64,000 nucleotides of DNA from Cognatilysobacter claricitrinus (GCF_045866565.1 NZ_BAAFZV010000002.1:930001-994000), one strand, 5' to 3'. Numbered from the stretch's first letter, positions 10,601 through 19,512 are shown. Numbers and translations are program-made. The notes: a model not told the origin generated them from the letters alone.

Positions 10601-11476
10601 TCAGGGATCGAGCGCTTCGGCCGCGTCCAGCGTGTTTTCCATGAGCGTGGCGACGGTCATCGGTCCCACCCCGCCGGGCACGGGCGTGATCCAGCTTGCG
10701 CGGCGCGCGGCGGCGTCGAAGCCGACGTCGCCTACGAGGCGCCCGTCGTCCAGCCGGTTGATGCCGACGTCGATCACCACCGCGCCGGGTTTCACCCACT
10801 CGCCCGGAATCAGCCCCGGCTTGCCGACCGCCACGACCAGGACGTCCGCGCCGCGCACCGCGGCTTCGAGCGTTTCCGCGGGCGTGAACCGGTGGCAGCA
10901 CGTCACCGTGCAGCCGGCGATCAGGAGCTCCAGCGCCATCGGGCGGCCGACGTGGTTGCTGACGCCGACGATGGTGGCGCTGCGGCCCCGCACGGGCTGG
11001 TCCGTGTAGCCGAGCAGCGTGGTGATGCCGCGCGGCGTGCAAGGACGCAGGCCGAACTCGCGCAGCACCAGCGCGCCGACGTTTTGGGGATGGAAGCCGT
11101 CGACGTCCTTGCGCGGGTCGATGCGGTTGATCAGCGCGGAGGCCTCGCGACGATCGGGCAGCGGCAGCTGCAGGAGGATGCCGTGGATCGCGGGGTCCGC
11201 ATTCAGGCGATCGATCAGCGCGAGCAGGTCGGCGTCGCTGGTATCCGCAGGCAGGTCGTGGTCGACCGCGCGGATGCCGACCTTCTGCGCCGCGCGACGC
11301 TTGTTGCGCACGTACACCGACGACGCGGGATCGTCGCCCACCAGGATGACCGCGAGCCCCGGCGCGTGCTTCCCGGCCGCGAGCCGGGCGTCCACGCGCG
11401 CCTTGAGCTCGTCGAGCAGCGTCTCGGCGATGCGCTTGCCGTCGAGGATGCGGGCGGTCGGGCGATCGTCGGTCAT
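10601..11476 (-). CDS. folD: Methylenetetrahydrofolate dehydrogenase/cyclohydrolase
   Basis: Bifunctional enzyme interconverting 5,10-methylene-THF and 10-formyl-THF, supplying one-carbon units for purines and formyl-Met. The active-site Tyr55 and Lys59 lie in SSVYVRNKRRAA; LLQLPLP and the NADP-binding IVGVSNHVGRPMALEL and the C-terminal PVPGGVGPMTVA signature are all present. 291 residues. It precedes guaB on the same strand by 78 bp; co-transcription with purine genes would make metabolic sense but is not proven. Confidence 0.96.
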   Translation of the reverse strand: MTDDRPTARILDGKRIAETLLDELKARVDARLAAGKHAPGLAVILVGDDPASSVYVRNKRRAAQKVGIRAVDHDLPADTSDADLLALIDRLNADPAIHGILLQLPLPDRREASALINRIDPRKDVDGFHPQNVGALVLREFGLRPCTPRGITTLLGYTDQPVRGRSATIVGVSNHVGRPMALELLIAGCTVTCCHRFTPAETLEAAVRGADVLVVAVGKPGLIPGEWVKPGAVVIDVGINRLDDGRLVGDVGFDAAARRASWITPVPGGVGPMTVATLMENTLDAAEALDP

Positions 11477-11512
11477 CGGCGCGCGGCATGGGAACGGGCG
11501 CGCATTATCGCC

Positions 11513-12622
11513 TCAGCCCGCGCAGAACCGGGCGTAGTCGATGTAGCCCGTGAACGGTCGACCCGGCGCGCAGACGGCGCAATCGGGATCCGGGCGCAGG
11601 CGGGTCTCGCGGAAATGCATCGCCAACGCGTCGAAATGCAGCAGGCGGCCGGCCAGCGGCTCGCCGATGCCGAGTAGCAACTTGATCGCTTCCGTCGCCT
11701 GCAACAGTCCGATCACCCCGGGCAATACGCCGAGCACGCCGGCTTCCGCGCAGTTCGGCGCGGCGTCGGCGGGCGGCGGTTCGGGAAACAGGCAGCGGTA
11801 GCACGGGCATTCGCCGCGATGGCGTCCGGCATCGAACACGGACAGCTGGCCTTCGAAGCGATGTACCGCGCCGTAGACCAGTGGCTTCGCATGGCGCACG
11901 CAGGCATCGTTGAGCAGGTAGCGCGCGGGAAAGTTGTCGGCGCCGTCTATCACGACATCGACGCCGTCCAGCAACGCATCGACGTTCTCGGACGTCACGC
12001 GCACGACCTCGCCTTCGATGCGCAGACGCGGATTGAGCGCCGTCAACGTCGTCGTCGCGGAGTCCACCTTCGACACCCCGACGCGCGCGTCGGTGTGCAG
12101 GATCTGTCGCTGCAGGTTGCTGCGGTCGACGATGTCGTCGTCGGCGATGCGCAGCGTGCCCACCCCGGCAGCGGCGAGGTAATACGCGGCCGGCGAGCCG
12201 AGCCCACCCGCGCCGATGACCAGGACGCGCGAACATTGCAGTCGCTCCTGCCCATCGATGCCCACTTCAGGCAGCCGCAGATGGCGCGAGTAGCGATCGA
12301 AGAAGTCGGCGTCGGACTCCGGCTGCACGAGCGGCAGGCCGTCGGCGTGCCAGCGACGCGTGCCGCCATCGACCGAGAACGCGTGCGCGTAGCCGAGATC
12401 GAGCAACGTCGCGGCTGCCTTTGCCGAGCGCACGCCGGATTCGCAGATCACACCGATCGCCCGGGTGCGGTCGGTAAACGTCGCGGTGATGTCGGCCGCG
12501 GCACACGCAACCGCGCCCGTGGCCATGCCGGTCGCACGTTCGTGACGCTCGCGCACATCGATCAGCACCGCACCGGCGCGCTGGCGCTCGAGGGCTTCGG
12601 ACGGTGCGACGGTCGGAATCAT
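11513..12622 (-). CDS. moeB: MoeB/ThiF-type adenylyltransferase with N-terminal rhodanese domain
   Basis: Activates the C-terminal Gly-Gly of a sulfur-carrier protein (MoaD or ThiS) by adenylation. Residues 1-95 form a rhodanese domain with its active-site Cys60 in VICESGVRS; residues 105 onward are the E1-like domain: VLVIGAGGLGSPAAYYLA (ATP-binding glycine loop from residue 136), DGADNFPARYLLND, and paired cysteines CPCYRC and CAVC for a structural zinc. The ATG at 12622 is preferred over an upstream TTG. In the eukaryotic MOCS3 type the rhodanese domain is C-terminal, so the order here is reversed. No other molybdopterin or thiamine gene is nearby, so the partner is unclear. Confidence 0.85.
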   Translation of the reverse strand: MIPTVAPSEALERQRAGAVLIDVRERHERATGMATGAVACAAADITATFTDRTRAIGVICESGVRSAKAAATLLDLGYAHAFSVDGGTRRWHADGLPLVQPESDADFFDRYSRHLRLPEVGIDGQERLQCSRVLVIGAGGLGSPAAYYLAAAGVGTLRIADDDIVDRSNLQRQILHTDARVGVSKVDSATTTLTALNPRLRIEGEVVRVTSENVDALLDGVDVVIDGADNFPARYLLNDACVRHAKPLVYGAVHRFEGQLSVFDAGRHRGECPCYRCLFPEPPPADAAPNCAEAGVLGVLPGVIGLLQATEAIKLLLGIGEPLAGRLLHFDALAMHFRETRLRPDPDCAVCAPGRPFTGYIDYARFCAG

Positions 12623-12688
12623 GAGCGCATTGTCCCGCAAGACGCGGCGTCGATCGCGATCGCACCGGAACGGCGTGTCGCGAACGGC

Positions 12689-14086
12689 TTACTTCCGCTT
12701 GACGTGCCGGATCAGCCGGCGCTTCTTCGCGACCTGCCGCTCGCTCAACGGATTCTTCTTCCCCTCGTAGGGGTTGCTACCCTCGCGGAAGATGAAGCGC
12801 ACCGGCGTGCCGACCAGCTTGAAGCGCTTGCGGAAGAAGTTCTCGAGATAGCGACGATACGTGTCGCTGATCGTACGAAGCCGCGTGCCGTGGATGATGA
12901 ATGTCGGCGGATTGCTCGCGCCGGGATGCGCGAACCGCATCTTCGCCACATGCCCGCGCACGACCGGCGGCGGATTCGTCTCGTAGGCGATCTCGACCGC
13001 CTGGGTGACCTCGCTCGTGCTGAACTGGCGCGTTGCCGACGCATGCGCGCGATGCACCGCAGCGAACAGCTCGCGCATGCCGGTGCCGTGCTTGGCACTG
13101 ATGCGCACGGATTCCGCCCATTCGACGAAACCGAGCTTGCGCGACAGCACGGTCAGCGCCTGCTCCCGCTGGTAGTCGGTCAGGCCGTCCCACTTGTTCA
13201 GCGCGATGACGAGCGCGCGGCCGGCATCCAGCGCGTAGCCGAGCACCGTCGCGTCCTGGTCGGTAATGCCTTCTGACGCATCGAGCAGCACGACCGCGAC
13301 CTGGCATTGCTCGATCGCGGCGAGCGTCTTGAACGCCGAGAACTTCTCGACCGCTTCGTCGACACGCGACCTGCGGCGCAGGCCCGCGGTGTCGATCAGT
13401 CGGTAAAGGCGACCATCGCGTTCCATGTCGATCGAAACCGAGTCGCGCGTCGTGCCCGGCACCTCGGACGCGATCATGCGTTCCTCGCCGAGCACGCGAT
13501 TCACCAGCGTCGACTTCCCGACGTTCGGACGCCCGATGAACGCGACGCGCACGCGAGCCGGATCATCGTCGAGCACCGGCGTCGCACCCTCTTCCGGCAA
13601 CTTCGCATAGATGCGCGCGAGAAGCGCATCGACACCGTGGCGATGTGCCGCCGCAACGGCGATGCTCTCCTGCAAGCCGTAACGCACGAATTCGTTGAGG
13701 GACTGCTGCGCGTCGATGCCGTCGGTCTTGTTGACGACCAGAAGCGTCGGGCGACCGGTGCGGCGCAGCCAGCCGACGATTTCGTCGTCGAGCGACGACG
13801 GGCCTTCGCGGCCGTCCACCACGAACAGCACCAGATCCGCTTCTTCCGCGGCCGCGCGTGCCTGCCTCGCGGTCGCGCCCGCGAGGCCTTCGTCCTCACC
13901 CGCGATGCCGCCGGTGTCGACCACCGCGAACGGCGGACGGCCTTCCGGGCGCGCGACACCGTAATTGCGATCGCGCGTCACGCCCGGCTCGTCGTGCACG
14001 AGCGCGTCGCGCGTGCGCGTCAGCACGTTGAACAGCGTGGATTTACCGACATTCGGGCGACCAACGAGGGCGACGAGCGGGAGCAT
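12689..14086 (-). CDS. der: GTPase Der (EngA), 50S ribosome assembly
   Basis: Essential GTPase in large-subunit maturation. It has two tandem G domains, each starting with GRPNVGKST (residues 9 and about 185), with DTGG/DTAG switch II and NKTD/NKWD specificity motifs, then a KH-like C-terminal domain and a basic tail (AKKRRLIRHVKRK). 465 residues, normal length. It follows bamB in the usual order, but a strong terminator-like hairpin lies between them. Confidence 0.97.
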   Translation of the reverse strand: MLPLVALVGRPNVGKSTLFNVLTRTRDALVHDEPGVTRDRNYGVARPEGRPPFAVVDTGGIAGEDEGLAGATARQARAAAEEADLVLFVVDGREGPSSLDDEIVGWLRRTGRPTLLVVNKTDGIDAQQSLNEFVRYGLQESIAVAAAHRHGVDALLARIYAKLPEEGATPVLDDDPARVRVAFIGRPNVGKSTLVNRVLGEERMIASEVPGTTRDSVSIDMERDGRLYRLIDTAGLRRRSRVDEAVEKFSAFKTLAAIEQCQVAVVLLDASEGITDQDATVLGYALDAGRALVIALNKWDGLTDYQREQALTVLSRKLGFVEWAESVRISAKHGTGMRELFAAVHRAHASATRQFSTSEVTQAVEIAYETNPPPVVRGHVAKMRFAHPGASNPPTFIIHGTRLRTISDTYRRYLENFFRKRFKLVGTPVRFIFREGSNPYEGKKNPLSERQVAKKRRLIRHVKRK

Positions 14087-14104
14087 GGTGCGACCTCGGA
14101 TGGG

Positions 14105-14154
14105 CCTGGAAAACGAAACGGGCCGCGCGGTGGCATCGCCACCTGCGCGGCCCG
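14105..14154 (-). terminator. Terminator-like hairpin between bamB and der
   Basis: A long stem: CGGGCCGCGC (14119-14128) pairs with GCGCGGCCCG (14145-14154), and inside it GGTGGC pairs with GCCACC around an ATC loop, with one bulged base. On the minus strand it is followed by TTTCGTTTTCC. It should reduce read-through from bamB into der. Confidence 0.75.
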
Positions 14155-14164
14155 CGGCATAAGG

Positions 14165-15364
14165 TTACTGCGCGCGGAACGCGGTCAGGCGGCCGTCGGT
14201 GTTCTGCACCAGCACGATGCCGTCGGAAACCACCGGCGGGGCGAGGATGGCGTCGCCGCCAGCACGCATGCGCGCAGCGAACGCGCCGTCGGACAGACGC
14301 AACCAGTGCACGTAACCGTCGAGGTCACCCACCACGGCAGCGTCGCCCGCGATGGCCGGCGCGGTGACGTCGCGACGCAGGAGCGCCGGCTGCTGCCACA
14401 ACGCGCCGCCGCTCTGCTTGTCGAGCGCGAACACGCCGCCGTCGGCTTCGGTCACGACCACGCGATCGCTCGACACCGCAGGACGACCCGGGCCGCCGTG
14501 CTCGGCACTCCACATCGGCCGTCCATTCGGCGCGTCGATCGCGGCGGTCGTCTTCTTCATGCTCGTCGCGTACAGCGTGCCGCCCTCGAGCACCGGCGTG
14601 CCGTCGATGTCGGCCATGCGCTCCAGTTCGTTGCGGCCTTCCGGCTGCGCGATCGGGAGATCCCACAGCGGGCGGCCGTCGGCGACCGAAAGCATCGTCA
14701 GCGTGCCGTCGTCGTTGCCGACGAACACCACGCCCGGACCCATCGCGACGCCGTCGTTGCCGCGCGCGGTGAGGGTCGGAAGATCGTGGTTCCAGAACCA
14801 ACGACGCTCACCGGTGGCCGCGTCGAACGCGGTGACGCGGCCGTCGACCGAACGCACGAATACGCGGCCCTGGCCGATCGCGGGCGCCGCGACGACTTCG
14901 TTGCCGACCTTGGCGTGCCACTTCTCGGCGCCGGTCGCGGCGTCGAGCGCGATCACTTCGCCTTCGAGGCCGCCGACAACGACGAGGCCTTCGCCGACGC
15001 CCGGACCGCCCGACACCTGGACCTTGGTCTCGTGATGCCACACGGCCTTGCCAGTCGGCAGGTCCAGCGCGTACACGCCACCCTTCAGCGCGGCGGCGAA
15101 CACACGCCCGCCGTCGACAACGGGGCCCTGGCGCAGGCCGAGATGACCTTCACCGCCGCCGACCGACGTGCTCCACAACTGCGCGACGTTGATCGTCGGC
15201 GTGATCGCGGTGAGCTCGGTCGGCTTGGCCGCCTTCTTGCTCGAATCCTTGCCGCTGAACCAGCCACTGACGGTCGAGCAGCCCGAAACCGCGACGAGCG
15301 CAGCCGCCAGCAGGGCGACGCGGACGACCGGGCCGGACGGGGAAAGGATGCGAGCGGACTTCAT
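14165..15364 (-). CDS. bamB: Outer membrane assembly lipoprotein BamB
   Basis: Lipoprotein subunit of the BAM complex, an eight-bladed beta-propeller that binds BamA in the periplasm. The signal peptide ends in a lipobox (ALVAVSGCS, Cys near residue 28); the rest shows repeated PQQ-like blades such as GGRVFAAALKGGVYALDLPTG and VVGGLEGEVIALDAATG. The ATG at 15364 gives 399 residues and has GAGG about 9 nt upstream; a GTG five codons earlier is the alternative. It begins 11 bp after yfgM and the Shine-Dalgarno region overlaps the yfgM stop, implying coupled translation. Confidence 0.95.
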   Translation of the reverse strand: MKSARILSPSGPVVRVALLAAALVAVSGCSTVSGWFSGKDSSKKAAKPTELTAITPTINVAQLWSTSVGGGEGHLGLRQGPVVDGGRVFAAALKGGVYALDLPTGKAVWHHETKVQVSGGPGVGEGLVVVGGLEGEVIALDAATGAEKWHAKVGNEVVAAPAIGQGRVFVRSVDGRVTAFDAATGERRWFWNHDLPTLTARGNDGVAMGPGVVFVGNDDGTLTMLSVADGRPLWDLPIAQPEGRNELERMADIDGTPVLEGGTLYATSMKKTTAAIDAPNGRPMWSAEHGGPGRPAVSSDRVVVTEADGGVFALDKQSGGALWQQPALLRRDVTAPAIAGDAAVVGDLDGYVHWLRLSDGAFAARMRAGGDAILAPPVVSDGIVLVQNTDGRLTAFRAQ

Positions 15365-15375
15365 CGATGGGGGCC

Positions 15376-15999
15376 TCACGGTGTCTGCGACGGGGCGGGC
15401 TCGCCACCGACCTGGGTGTACTTGAGTTCGATCAGCTTGCGTTGCGGCGAGCCGACCTCGGTCAGCGCGAGCGCCTTACGGTACGACTCGCGCGCCGCGT
15501 CGACCTGACCGAGAGCGAACTGCGCGTCGCCGCGGAGGTCGAGCGTGGGGCCGTCGTTCGCGGTGAGCGACGCGAGCGCATCCGCGCCCTTGCCGGACTG
15601 TATCTGCAAGCGTGCGATGCGACGCTGCATGATCGCGCGCAACGATGCGTCGTCCGGCATGGCGCCGCGCAGCGTGGCGATTGCTGCCGTGGCGTCGTTC
15701 GCGTCCGCCTGCGCCTTCGCGAGGCGCAGTGCCGCGAGGCTGCGATAGATGCCCTGCGGCAACGCGTTCACGCGCGGCGTCGCTTTTACGCCGTCATGTT
15801 CGACCGCGTCGATGGCGGCCTGGAACGTGTCGGCCTGGCTCATCTGCGCCTGTGCCTGGCGTTGCTGCCAGTATTTCCAGCCGCCGACCGCGGCCAAGCC
15901 GAGAAGGACGCCGCCGATCAGGCCGCCGCCGTTACGGCGCAGCCAATCCTGGACGCGCCGGCTCTGTTCGTGTTCGTCGAAAAGTTCGTCGATCGCCAT
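15376..15999 (-). CDS. YfgM-like tetratricopeptide protein (SecYEG ancillary subunit)
   Basis: Inner-membrane protein of the DUF2133/YfgM family, which associates with the translocon and periplasmic chaperones. MAIDELFDEHEQSRRVQDWL at the N-terminus, one membrane helix GLIGGVLLGLAAVGGWKYW (about residues 26-44), then periplasmic TPR-like helices with LRLAKAQADAND and AQFALGQVDAARESYRKAL. 207 residues. It forms a pair with bamB, as in many gammaproteobacteria. Confidence 0.88.
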   Translation of the reverse strand: MAIDELFDEHEQSRRVQDWLRRNGGGLIGGVLLGLAAVGGWKYWQQRQAQAQMSQADTFQAAIDAVEHDGVKATPRVNALPQGIYRSLAALRLAKAQADANDATAAIATLRGAMPDDASLRAIMQRRIARLQIQSGKGADALASLTANDGPTLDLRGDAQFALGQVDAARESYRKALALTEVGSPQRKLIELKYTQVGGEPAPSQTP

Positions 16000-16086
16000 G
16001 CTGTCTCGCCCTGCGAACTGCGCAGGGACCGCTGGAGGACTGGGCCTCGCGCGGAGTCGGCCGGGTGATCCGGCCGGATGGCGGAA

Positions 16087-16866
16087 TCAGGGCGCGGACG
16101 GCGCGAGGGAACCGTCAGAGGATAACGTAAAGCGCGCGACGTTCGCTCGGGTATACGGCGTCAGGTCCACCGGCTCGCCGTGCAGCGTGACCCGCACCTC
16201 CGACGCATTGCCCAGCACGAGGCGGCTGATTTCATTCGGCTGGATGTCGCGCGACTCGCCCGCATGCAGCATGCCCTTCTCGACGACGCCACCGTCGGCG
16301 CCGAACAGCTGGACCCAGCTGTCGCCGCCGATCTCGAGGCGTAGTGGCGCGAGCGACTGCGCCGGAGTGGCGATGGGCGCCAGCGACGCCACCATCGGCG
16401 TGCGCGCGACCGGATCGGCGGCCTGCGCCTGCGACGGCCCGACGTCCAGGGATTCGACCGGCGGCGCGCCTTCTGTATGGCTGCGGGTGGCGAGCCACAC
16501 CGGCACCACCAGCGCGACGGTCAGGACGGCGTACACCGCGCGGCGCGCCAGGTTCTCGGCCATGTAGCGATAGCGCGGCACATGGGCGTGGCTGACGAGC
16601 GTCGGGATCTGCGTGGTCGTGAACGGGCTGGGCAGCGTCTCGTCGTCGATGCAGATGCCGAGCACGCGGGCATAGCCGCGGGCCTGGCCGCGAACGAACA
16701 CCGGCGGCCCGAGGCGATCCCACTCGCCGGATTCGAGGCACTGGAGGACATGCAAAGGGAGCCGCGTCCGCGCCGAAATTTCGGCAAGGCTGGCTCCACT
16801 GGCTTCACGTGCCCGCTTCAAACGCTCGCCGGCGGCAGTGCCGGCCGAGTGCATGGTCGTCATCAT
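16087..16866 (-). CDS. rodZ: RodZ-like helix-turn-helix membrane protein
   Basis: Cytoskeletal adaptor that links MreB to the cell-wall elongation complex. Residues 10-80 are an HTH_25 domain (GERLKRAREASGASLAEISARTRLP, with the RGQARGYARVLG end); one membrane helix AVYAVLTVALVVPVWLA lies near residues 113-129, and the periplasmic DUF4115 domain near 175-250 includes SWVQLFGADGGVVEKGMLHAGE. 259 residues, shorter than E. coli RodZ because the periplasmic linker is short. Its start codon overlaps the pilW stop (ATGATG), preceded by GGGGA, so the two are translationally coupled. Confidence 0.88.
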   Translation of the reverse strand: MMTTMHSAGTAAGERLKRAREASGASLAEISARTRLPLHVLQCLESGEWDRLGPPVFVRGQARGYARVLGICIDDETLPSPFTTTQIPTLVSHAHVPRYRYMAENLARRAVYAVLTVALVVPVWLATRSHTEGAPPVESLDVGPSQAQAADPVARTPMVASLAPIATPAQSLAPLRLEIGGDSWVQLFGADGGVVEKGMLHAGESRDIQPNEISRLVLGNASEVRVTLHGEPVDLTPYTRANVARFTLSSDGSLAPSAP

Positions 16867-17678
16867 TTTTCCCCAACGGGACGGGAGTCCGGGGGAAACT
16901 CCGTCCGCAGGCGTTGACCGTAGCGCGCGGCCGCGGCCGTGTCGCCGAGCGATTGCTCAATCTGTGACGCGAGCTGCAACGTTTCGGGATCAGCCGGGCC
17001 CGCAGCGAGGCGCCTTTCGACGAAAGCGCGCGCTTCCATGGCGCGGCCGGCGGTGAGTTCGATGCGTGCGAGGGTCTGGAGCGCCAACGGATTGGCTGGC
17101 GCGATTGCGAGCGCCTGGCGGGCGGCGCGTTCCGCGCGGGCGCCCTGCCCGGCCTGCAGACCGCACGCGGCCGCGTTGGCGAGCGCCGAGTCCGGCGTTT
17201 CATAGCCTGGCGCGACGGCGGCCCGATCGAACCAGTCGAGCGACGCCGGCGCCTGCCCGTTCGAGCACAGCCAGATGCCGTAGTTGTTGAGGAAGGCGCC
17301 GCGATCGGGCGCCAGTTCGGCAGCGCGCTTGTGGTGAGGGCCCGCCTCGCGGCTTCGGCCCAATGCGTCGAGCCCAAGGGCGAGCAGGCTGTGCGCCTCG
17401 ATCGCGTTTGGATCCGCCTTCAACGCGGCTTCCGCGGCCTCGACCGCGCCCTGCGCATTGCCGCTGACCAGCCGCGACTGCGCGACCTGCGTCATCGTGT
17501 ACGCCGTGTCGCGCGCGTGGTTCTTGGGGTCGATCTGGACTTCGTGCGCGACCTGCTCGTAATGGCCGCGCGAGGTGTCCTGACGAACGAAGGTGAGACG
17601 ACTGCAGGCGGATGCGAAAACGAGCGATCCCAGAACCACCAGGACCGTCGACGTCCTCACGAACTCACGCTGCGGCAT
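16863..17678 (-). CDS. pilW: Type IV pilus biogenesis/stability lipoprotein PilW (PilF)
   Basis: Outer-membrane pilotin-type lipoprotein needed for PilQ secretin assembly. The lipobox is FASAC (Cys near residue 25); the mature part is a run of about six TPRs (SLLALGLDALGRSREA, NNYGIWLCSNGQAPASLDWF, LQTLARIELTAGRAMEA). The ATG at 17678 is preferred over a preceding GTG because AGGAG lies 7 nt upstream; this gives 271 residues. It overlaps the end of rlmN by 14 bp. The ndk-rlmN-pilW-rodZ order is the classical one. Confidence 0.93.
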   Translation of the reverse strand: MPQREFVRTSTVLVVLGSLVFASACSRLTFVRQDTSRGHYEQVAHEVQIDPKNHARDTAYTMTQVAQSRLVSGNAQGAVEAAEAALKADPNAIEAHSLLALGLDALGRSREAGPHHKRAAELAPDRGAFLNNYGIWLCSNGQAPASLDWFDRAAVAPGYETPDSALANAAACGLQAGQGARAERAARQALAIAPANPLALQTLARIELTAGRAMEARAFVERRLAAGPADPETLQLASQIEQSLGDTAAAARYGQRLRTEFPPDSRPVGEK

Positions 17679-18909
17679 CACCTTGCTCCTGTTTCGCCAG
17701 CTGCCGACGGAATTCGGCGTTGCGGCGGGTGCGATCCATGACCTGCCCTTTCAACTGACCGCAGGCGGCGTCGATATCGTCGCCGCGCGTGCGGCGCACC
17801 GGCGCGATCATGCCCGCTTCGTTGAGCAGTTTCTGGAACGCGCGAATCGCCTGGTCCGTCGGGCGCTCGAATCGCGTACCGGGGAACGGGTTGAACGGAA
17901 TGAGATTGACCTTGGCCGCGCCCTTCATCTGCACGGACCGGTCAAACGCGCGCATCAGCTGGACGAGCCCGCGCGCGTGGCTGGGCTGGTCGTTGACGCC
18001 CTTCATCAAGGTGTATTCGAAGGTCACCGACGTGCCGGGCTTGCGCAGCGCATAGCGCACGCAGGACTCCATCAGCATCTCGATGCCGTACTTCTTGTTG
18101 AGCGGAACGAGTTCGCTGCGCAGATCATCGGTCGGCGCGTGCAGCGAAACCGCCAGCGACACGTCGCTGACTTCGCCGAGCTTGTCGATCATCGGCACCA
18201 TGCCGGCGGTCGACAGCGTGACGCGCTTGTTGGCAAGGCCGTAGCCGAGGTCGTCGCGCATGATGCTCATGGCGCGCACGACGTTGTCGAAGTTCGCCAG
18301 CGGCTCGCCCATGCCCATCATCACGACGTTCGTGAGGCGGCGTTGCTGGTGCGGGACGTTGCCGAGATGGCGCGCCGCGACCCAGACCTGGCCGATGATC
18401 TCGGCGGTCGACAGGTTGCGGTTGAAACCTTGCGTCGCGGTCGAGCAGAACTGGCAGTTGAGCGCGCAGCCCACCTGCGACGACACGCACAGCGTTCCGC
18501 GGCCCTTGTCGGGGATGTAGACCGTCTCGATCGCGTTCTTCGGGTCCATGCCGAGCAGCCACTTGTGCGTGCCGTCCTCGGAGGCCTTGTCGAACACCAC
18601 CGACGGCGCATGGATGTGCGCGTGCTGCTCGAGCTTGGCGCGCAGCGCCTTGCCGAGGTCGGTCATGTCCGCGAAATCGGTGACGTAGCGGTGGTGGATC
18701 CACTTCATCACCTGGTGCGCGCGATAACGCTTCTCGCCCAGCACCTGCTCGAAGAAATCCTCGAGCTGCACGCGTTCGAGGTCGAAGAGGTTCGTCTTCT
18801 TCGACCCCGACGCGGCGACCGGCACGTCCGCGCGCGCAGCCGCGCCCGCCGCTACGGTCGATGCCGTGTCGATGAGCGTTGCGTCGATGTCGCGGGGCGT
18901 GTCGGTCAT
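17665..18909 (-). CDS. rlmN: Dual-specificity RNA methyltransferase RlmN
   Basis: Radical-SAM enzyme that methylates C2 of A2503 in 23S rRNA and A37 in some tRNAs. The 4Fe-4S motif is CALNCQFC; the reactive cysteines of the family lie in the C-terminal region, where RTRGDDIDAACGQL is visible. Other hallmarks are VVMMGMGEPLANFDNV and LAVSLHAPTDDLRSELVPLNKK. The ATG at 18909 gives 414 residues, with about 40 residues of unconserved N-terminus, longer than the E. coli enzyme (384). Follows ndk by 15 bp. Confidence 0.96.
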   Translation of the reverse strand: MTDTPRDIDATLIDTASTVAAGAAARADVPVAASGSKKTNLFDLERVQLEDFFEQVLGEKRYRAHQVMKWIHHRYVTDFADMTDLGKALRAKLEQHAHIHAPSVVFDKASEDGTHKWLLGMDPKNAIETVYIPDKGRGTLCVSSQVGCALNCQFCSTATQGFNRNLSTAEIIGQVWVAARHLGNVPHQQRRLTNVVMMGMGEPLANFDNVVRAMSIMRDDLGYGLANKRVTLSTAGMVPMIDKLGEVSDVSLAVSLHAPTDDLRSELVPLNKKYGIEMLMESCVRYALRKPGTSVTFEYTLMKGVNDQPSHARGLVQLMRAFDRSVQMKGAAKVNLIPFNPFPGTRFERPTDQAIRAFQKLLNEAGMIAPVRRTRGDDIDAACGQLKGQVMDRTRRNAEFRRQLAKQEQGDAAA

Positions 18910-18924
18910 TTCTCTCACTTCAAA

Positions 18925-19350
18925 TCAGCGTGCGGCGACTTCGGTCTGCGCGAAGAAGTACGCGATCTCGATCGCGGCGTTCTCCTGGCTGTCCGAGCCG
19001 TGCACCGCGTTGGCGTCGATGGAATCCGCGAAATCGGCGCGGATCGTGCCCGGCGCGGCGTCCTTCGGATTGGTGGCGCCCATCAGCTCGCGGTTCTTGG
19101 CGACGGCGTTGTCGCCCTCGAGCACCTGGATCATGACCGGGCCCGACACCATGAACTCGACCAGCGCGTTGAAGAACGGGCGCTCGCGGTGCACGGCGTA
19201 GAAGCCTTCCGCTTCCTGGCGCGACAACTGCTTCATCTTCGCGGCGACGACCTTGAGGCCGGCCTGCTCGAAGCGGGAATAGATCTGGCCGATCACGTTC
19301 TTGGCGACCGCGTCAGGCTTGATGATCGAAATGGTGCGCTCCAGCGCCAT
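18925..19350 (-). CDS. ndk: Nucleoside diphosphate kinase
   Basis: Transfers the gamma phosphate between nucleoside triphosphates and diphosphates through a phosphohistidine. The active-site His is in NAVHGSDS near residue 117, and the start MALERTISIIKPDAVAKN is the family consensus. The ATG at 19350 gives 141 residues, exactly the usual size. It heads the ndk-rlmN-pilW-rodZ series. A terminator-like palindrome stands 60 bp upstream of its start. Confidence 0.97.
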   Translation of the reverse strand: MALERTISIIKPDAVAKNVIGQIYSRFEQAGLKVVAAKMKQLSRQEAEGFYAVHRERPFFNALVEFMVSGPVMIQVLEGDNAVAKNRELMGATNPKDAAPGTIRADFADSIDANAVHGSDSQENAAIEIAYFFAQTEVAAR

Positions 19351-19400
19351 GGGACTGCTCTCCGAGGTTGGCGGGCGCCGGATGCGTCTCAGCGCCCAAG

Positions 19401-19434
19401 ATAACAAGAAAAACCCGCGTAGCTACGCGGGTTT
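19401..19434 (-). terminator. Perfect 24-bp palindrome with T-run upstream of ndk
   Basis: Positions 19411-19434 read the same on both strands (12-bp arms starting AAACCCGCG). On the minus strand the palindrome is followed by TTCTTGTT after the stem's own three T, a terminator signature. It lies upstream of ndk and in the ndk direction, with no leftward gene before it, so it either blocks antisense transcripts from the fad operon side or acts as a leader attenuator of ndk. Confidence 0.7.
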
Positions 19435-19512
19435 AGCCGAACTGGCAGCGGTAGATTCTACGCGTTCAGGCCGGGTCGGCGAAAGCGGCCGGACGCAGCG
19501 GCCGCTGGACCA

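Noticed and set aside
9038..11677. An 879-codon plus-strand open frame across guaB and folD
   Set aside because: It spans two well-conserved genes on the other strand and shows only the His/Arg/Asp-rich pattern of a GC shadow.
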